Assembly (NCBI GenBank): GCA_033980235.1
Contig: CM067075.1
Coordinates: 16,008,844 to 16,072,843 of the forward strand
Source of the DNA: Diadema setosum
Taxonomy: Eukaryota > Echinodermata > Echinoidea > Diadematoida > Diadematidae
DNA length: 64,000 bases
Direction of reading: 5' to 3'
The position numbers and the translations under genes are program-made. Below are positions 61,401 through 64,000 of the stretch, in pieces; within the stretch, counting starts at the first letter, position 1, and the number at the start of each line of letters is the position of its first letter. Below the pieces are notes generated by a model that was given only the letters and a program-made list of their open reading frames with translations, did no database searches and was not told the origin of the DNA.

Positions 61401-63809
61401 ACTTGGAAGTGATGAAATATTTGGACACAACAAGTTCAGGCTTCAAATCAGTCATGGGCCTTTAATTCATGTTAGCCTGCAAGCATGCAAGACAGTCATC
61501 TGTAATCAGATATCTGAAGAATTTGTCTGATATTAGTGAGAAAGGACACTCATATTTTGCCACAATCAGTTTAAATAATGAACAAGATTAAGATGATTGT
61601 ATATATCTGGTACAGGACATTGAAAAAAGAAACCTGTGTAAATCTTGGCTAAAGCCACTGAATGTCTTTGTGGAGTCCATGGACACATAGTTAACTACTT
61701 CCAAGGCATCATTTTAAGATTCAGGAGAGGAACTGTAATGTCTTAAGAAAAAGTAGAAGTCTCATATGGACCAGTGATGGATGGACCTCAGCCATACACC
61801 CAAATCCAAGCTGACAAATTTTCAGTTGAATATAAGCTTTGATGACGACTCTAATGCAATCAATACTCAGAAATTATATCATGACAACAATCTTTAAATC
61901 TTATATTTGTCACCAGATGTCCAATGTGATGGAGGTCAGGTCTATGAGCAGTGTGGGTCGACATGTGGTGGGACGTGTCGTGACCTTTCGGTGACCTGCG
62001 CAGAGACGAATGAATGTATCGAGGGCTGCAACTGTCCCACTGGTACAGTGCTGGATGATGAGGGGAACTGTATCTCCCCCAGCAACTGCCCCTGTCACTA
62101 CCAGGAGCAGTCGTATCCACCTGGTGCTCTGGTTGAACAGATGTGCCAAGAATGGTATGTGAATATCTCCAAGAAAAAAAAAAAGGGGGTTGGGGACCTT
62201 TAAGCCAAAATTGGCTGTCTCATAATCTTATAATTAGTGTGACCAAGACATTCATATTTTATGAGATTGATATTGCTGGACAGATGAAAATATGGTGCAT
62301 ACAGGAGTAGAATAGCAATTGCAAATATAGTCAGACCTGTCTATAGTGACCACAGTCTATAGCGGCCACCTGCTGTATGCAATCACTAAACCCACTTCCC
62401 CCTAAGAGAAAAGCCATGTTAACAATCCTGTCTACAGCGGCCACCTGTCTACAATGGCCACCTGTCTACAATGGCCACTTTTTTTGTTTCCCTTGGGTGG
62501 CCGCTGTAGACAGGTTTGACTGTATAGTGGTTACTAAGAAGCTTTGTGTTGCAGATTTTCATACTCTCCAATTACAGCTCTGTCCTGTCAGTGAGCTGAA
62601 AATGATGGTTATGGAGTGATGCTGAACAATATTTTTGTTTTCTTTGTCTTGTTCAACATTAATAATGACCTCATTTTATCAGGAATAGCCTCTTGTATGC
62701 ATTGTAGGTAATTGCACAGAACATCAGAAGTGCTTAAGAGCTACACTGTACCACCTTTGGTAGTCAAATGCACCTGATAAGAGTATGTAAATGTTTTGTT
62801 TTGTTTTGTTTTTACACAGTACTTGCCTAAATGGCACATTCCATTGTGAGGGAGAGCGATGCAATGTGAGTGACATGTGTCCTAGCAACCAACTCTACGA
62901 TGACCTCGCCCCAGGATGCCCTTTGACCTGTGAGAGCATTGCCCACGGCTTCAGCTGTGCAGTGGAGGACGGTCCCGGGTGCACATGTCCTGATGGCTAT
63001 CTGTTAGATGTAAGTCGCTTGTATGAAGTGATCATGTATTTGTGTTCCTATCATGCACAAATACTTCTTGAGTACTTACACACTTTAGTAATATGGTAAT
63101 ATCTGTTCCTGCCTTCTTTATCATACTTTGATGTGTATGGGCGTACTTTGCAGAGAAGGAACTTCCCTAAAGCCCTCTTGGCTGAACTATTGTAAAACCA
63201 AAAACATTTGTGCCATGAAACTTTGACGCATTGGAACTGACAGCCTTTTTCGCCACTTGCGTTCAGTGCATTTTGTAGACAAAAACTTTTGCACATATTT
63301 TACTTCCGTGAATCTTTGCTTCCACGAATCTTGTAAAATTTTCATGCGTGCAAAAATTTCTGGTTTTACACTATCATGTCCAACCTCTTCTTACTTTAAG
63401 CTCCAGAAAAGAAAGCTCTAGAAAACTCTAGAAAAGGGCTTACAGACATACACACACACACATGCACACTTATTCTGAACTGTGGTATCAAAAGTGAAGT
63501 GTAAGATAAATCGAAATGAACATAGTAAAGACTTATCCCACGTGGCATGTGAATTCTGCTGCTACTCATTTTGAGTTGTGCAATACCTATGCTTCAGTTG
63601 TACTTGTAAGATAGGTATGAATCCAGTATCAGCAAATGGTTTTGTGTATTCTATTTGTTTTTTATTCAAGTGGGAAAGAAATCTCTCTTCATTATGTTTG
63701 ATGACATGCAGGGAGAGAATTGTGTGCAGCCTTCAGAATGCCCATGTTACCATGGTGACCGACGCCATGAGCATGGAGAGATCTGTAAGATAGACACCTG
63801 TAATGAATG
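40434..63809 (+). CDS. SSPO: SCO-spondin-like secreted multidomain protein, 5' part (18 exons, open at right edge)
   Basis: Coding exons: 40434-40513, 41263-41430, 42430-42503, 43276-43377, 44855-44938, 47946-51385, 52009-52108, 52861-53019, 53718-53800, 55016-55135, 56146-56308, 58277-58520, 59149-59287, 59741-60046, 60918-61326, 61917-62154, 62820-63009, 63712-63809. Every junction is GT/AG and in phase, giving about 2065 codons before the window ends. Order: signal peptide (1-26, cut after AQA), Cys-containing EMI-like region (27-107), EGF (108-141), Ser/Lys-rich repeats (about 180-1125), VWD1 (about 1266-1430), C8, TIL, VWD2 (about 1625-1800), C8, TIL, TIL-like. EMI then VWD-C8-TIL repeats is the SCO-spondin N-terminus; vertebrate SCO-spondin forms Reissner's fibre. 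Mucin, otogelin or zonadhesin relatives share VWD-C8-TIL, but the EMI start favours SCO-spondin. The repeat domain is not part of the known family layout. The last exon ends two bases into a codon at a good donor (tg|gtaagt), so the gene continues. Confidence 0.85.
40613..40832. repeat. 'tactgtat...cacagta' TIR element, copy 2
   Basis: Same family as 28881-29109, with inverted ends tactgtataagctgtt / aacagcttacacagta. It lies in intron 1 of the SCO-spondin-like gene. Confidence 0.65.
41551..41785. repeat. 'TACTGTATACGCCA' TIR element, copy 2 (decayed)
   Basis: Shares the body 'ggtttttattttcgcga...ggtgctattcgcgaaattaaagaca' with 36028-36254. The ends are mutated (aactgtatgcgcc / ggtgatacggta). 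It lies in intron 2 of the SCO-spondin-like gene. Confidence 0.65.
44190..44440 (+). repeat. Partial, diverged copy of the 392-bp repeat
   Basis: Recognisable through 'gagatggggattcaggttaactttttgcgagat' and 'gaaatggctgagatatccaaaaacaa', which parallel 7583-7974. The right part is missing or too diverged. It lies in intron 4. Confidence 0.5.
47946..51385 (+). other. Giant exon 6: Ser/Lys/Glu repeat domain, linker, start of VWD1
   Basis: One 3440-bp exon with clean borders (ctag|atgctg and ttcaag|gtgagt) and no stop in the coding frame. Residues 1-10 of the exon ([10 protein letters not shown]) are followed by about 930 residues of Ser, Lys, Glu, Asp, Asn, Gly and Arg without a single Cys. A Pro/Thr/Ser linker (about 50860-51220) follows, then TCASW and [16 protein letters not shown], which open VWD1. 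All other internal coding exons in this gene are 74-409 bp. The exon joins its neighbours in phase, so the repeat domain is part of the reading frame and not a retained intron, though it may be alternatively spliced. Confidence 0.85.
47990..50720 (+). repeat. Coding minisatellite: ~40 units of 69 bp (23 aa), with ~270-bp higher-order units
   Basis: The unit pattern is [20 protein letters not shown] plus three residues, usually KND, with regular replacement. Four unit types recur in order. They begin [41 protein letters not shown] and [14 protein letters not shown], and each four-unit block is about 270 bp (block-equivalent positions near 49227, 49497 and 49770). Unit length is kept in multiples of three, so the frame survives copy changes. 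Each unit carries at least one S-x-E. Positive and negative residues are roughly balanced, so the chain is a disordered polyampholyte. Confidence 0.85.
52155..52288. repeat. 134-bp TIR element, 'AGGGCCCTGTTGCATAAAA'
   Basis: Perfect 19-bp inverted ends (52155-52173 and 52270-52288) enclose about 96 bp in intron 7. It is a compact MITE. Confidence 0.85.
53945..54456. mobile_element. TTAA-flanked TIR element, 512 bp, in intron 9
   Basis: TTAACTCTTTATGTGCCA and TGGCACATAAAGAGTTAA are perfect inverted ends. The outer TTAA on each side is the likely target duplication, leaving CTCTTTATGTGCCA as the terminal repeat. 'CGTTCGCACGTCC' and neighbours give a CpG-richer left part. There is no convincing open frame. 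Confidence 0.75.
56099..56134. repeat. (ACTTT)n microsatellite beside exon 11
   Basis: About seven copies of a pentamer end 11 bp before the exon 11 acceptor and form part of its pyrimidine-rich tract. Confidence 0.85.
56631..57393. mobile_element. 763-bp TIR element in intron 11
   Basis: 36-base ends starting TATGTGACCCGCTACAACAA (56631-56666) and their inverted counterpart ending TTGTAGCGGGTCACATA (57358-57393) match at 34 of 36 positions. The body is GC- and CpG-richer than its host intron, with no transposase recognised. Confidence 0.8.
57887..58182 (+). mobile_element. TTAA-family mini-element interrupted by a nested TIR element
   Basis: The outer sequence starts after TTAA (57883-57886) with cccgttgaggatggactgattttgc and ends ctcgttctcaacggg, matching the uninterrupted copy at 33934-34017. 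At 57948-58160 it is split by a 213-bp 'TACTGTAAAAGTGGA' element (sister of 30866-31064). The order of insertion is therefore readable. The right TTAA has decayed to TTAT. It lies in intron 11. Confidence 0.75.
59149..62154 (+). other. VWD2-C8-TIL module of the SCO-spondin-like protein
   Basis: Exon 13 opens with [19 protein letters not shown] and the canonical VWD start [15 protein letters not shown]. Exon 14 (102 codons) carries the beta-strands, with an NGT glycosylation sequon. Exon 15 starts [16 protein letters not shown], a complete calcium-loop signature, and continues into C8 ([39 protein letters not shown]). Exon 16 is a TIL module ([20 protein letters not shown] ... [30 protein letters not shown]). 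All borders are in phase. Confidence 0.88.
62329..62523. repeat. 'Tatagcggccacc' TIR element in intron 16
   Basis: The ends cagacctgtctatag and ctgtagacaggtttgactg are inverted. The interior repeats 'cctgtctacaatggccac' in tandem. It is the same family as 5866-6352. Confidence 0.7.
62820..63809 (+). other. Further TIL-like module at the right edge (exons 17-18)
   Basis: Exon 17 gives [15 protein letters not shown] followed by [19 protein letters not shown] ... [11 protein letters not shown]; exon 18 gives [12 protein letters not shown] and then [14 protein letters not shown]. This is the Cys spacing of a TIL domain with a VWC-like tail. SCO-spondin has such a module between VWD2 and VWD3. 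A further VWD domain is expected just beyond the window. Confidence 0.8.
63189..63373 (+). repeat. Short TIR element, 'tgtaaaacca' family, in intron 17
   Basis: Starts tattgtaaaacca and ends tggttttacacta. The body 'catgaaactttg...gtgcattttgtagacaaaaact' parallels 13408-13621. Confidence 0.6.
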
Positions 63810-64000
63810 GTAAGTCACCTGGAATACTGGTTCTAGTGCTACATTTTTATACCCATGGAAATCAGGTGGCAGAGGTCTTGCACAGAGATATTAGGATAAA
63901 ATGATGTAAGCCATACATGTTTTAAAATGAAGTGTTTTGAAGTACAATTATAGAGAGAGCGTTATGCCTTGAAATTATGCAGTTTTCATTTTATATCTTA

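Overview
This is an intron-rich, AT-rich animal genomic window with long introns and many short inverted-repeat (TIR) elements. The two recognisable genes are an NSUN6-type tRNA methyltransferase and a SCO-spondin-like secreted giant. The repeat flora (TTAA-flanked mini-elements, several 'TACTGTA...' TIR families, a tRNA-headed SINE, fold-back palindromes) looks like that of a marine deuterostome. I favour an echinoderm, but that is an impression; the sequence does not prove it. No prokaryotic, viral or organellar gene was found.

Layout. 1-8344: no confident coding exon, only repeats. 8345-8657 (minus): one Pro/Gly-rich coding exon with a good acceptor, start and donor; a possible non-coding first exon ends near 18916, so 8658-18915 would be its first intron. 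19010-29530: gene-poor DNA with two fold-back repeats, a SINE and a 'CAGTATTCGGTCA' TIR element. 29531-38657 (plus): complete 9-exon NSUN6-like gene (457 aa). 38658-40433: intergenic, with a perfect 184-bp tandem duplication that doubles an AATAAA signal. 40434-63809 and beyond (plus): the first 18 coding exons (about 2065 codons) of a SCO-spondin-like gene. Its order is signal peptide, EMI-like region, EGF, a Ser/Lys/Glu-rich 23-residue repeat domain in one 3.4-kb exon, VWD1-C8-TIL, VWD2-C8-TIL, then a further TIL-like module. It runs off the right edge. All splice phases in both genes join in frame.

Most notable observations: (1) the huge 69-bp-unit repeat exon inside an otherwise ordinary SCO-spondin architecture, rich in S-x-E motifs; (2) a TIR-bounded element in NSUN6 intron 3 whose 158-bp tandem units each carry a perfect DR1 nuclear-receptor half-site pair, seven sites in all; (3) several TTAA-flanked (piggyBac-like) mini-element families, one copy with another TIR element nested inside it. 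The genes do not form a functional pathway: NSUN6 modifies RNA, while the SCO-spondin-like protein is an extracellular matrix or fibre component.
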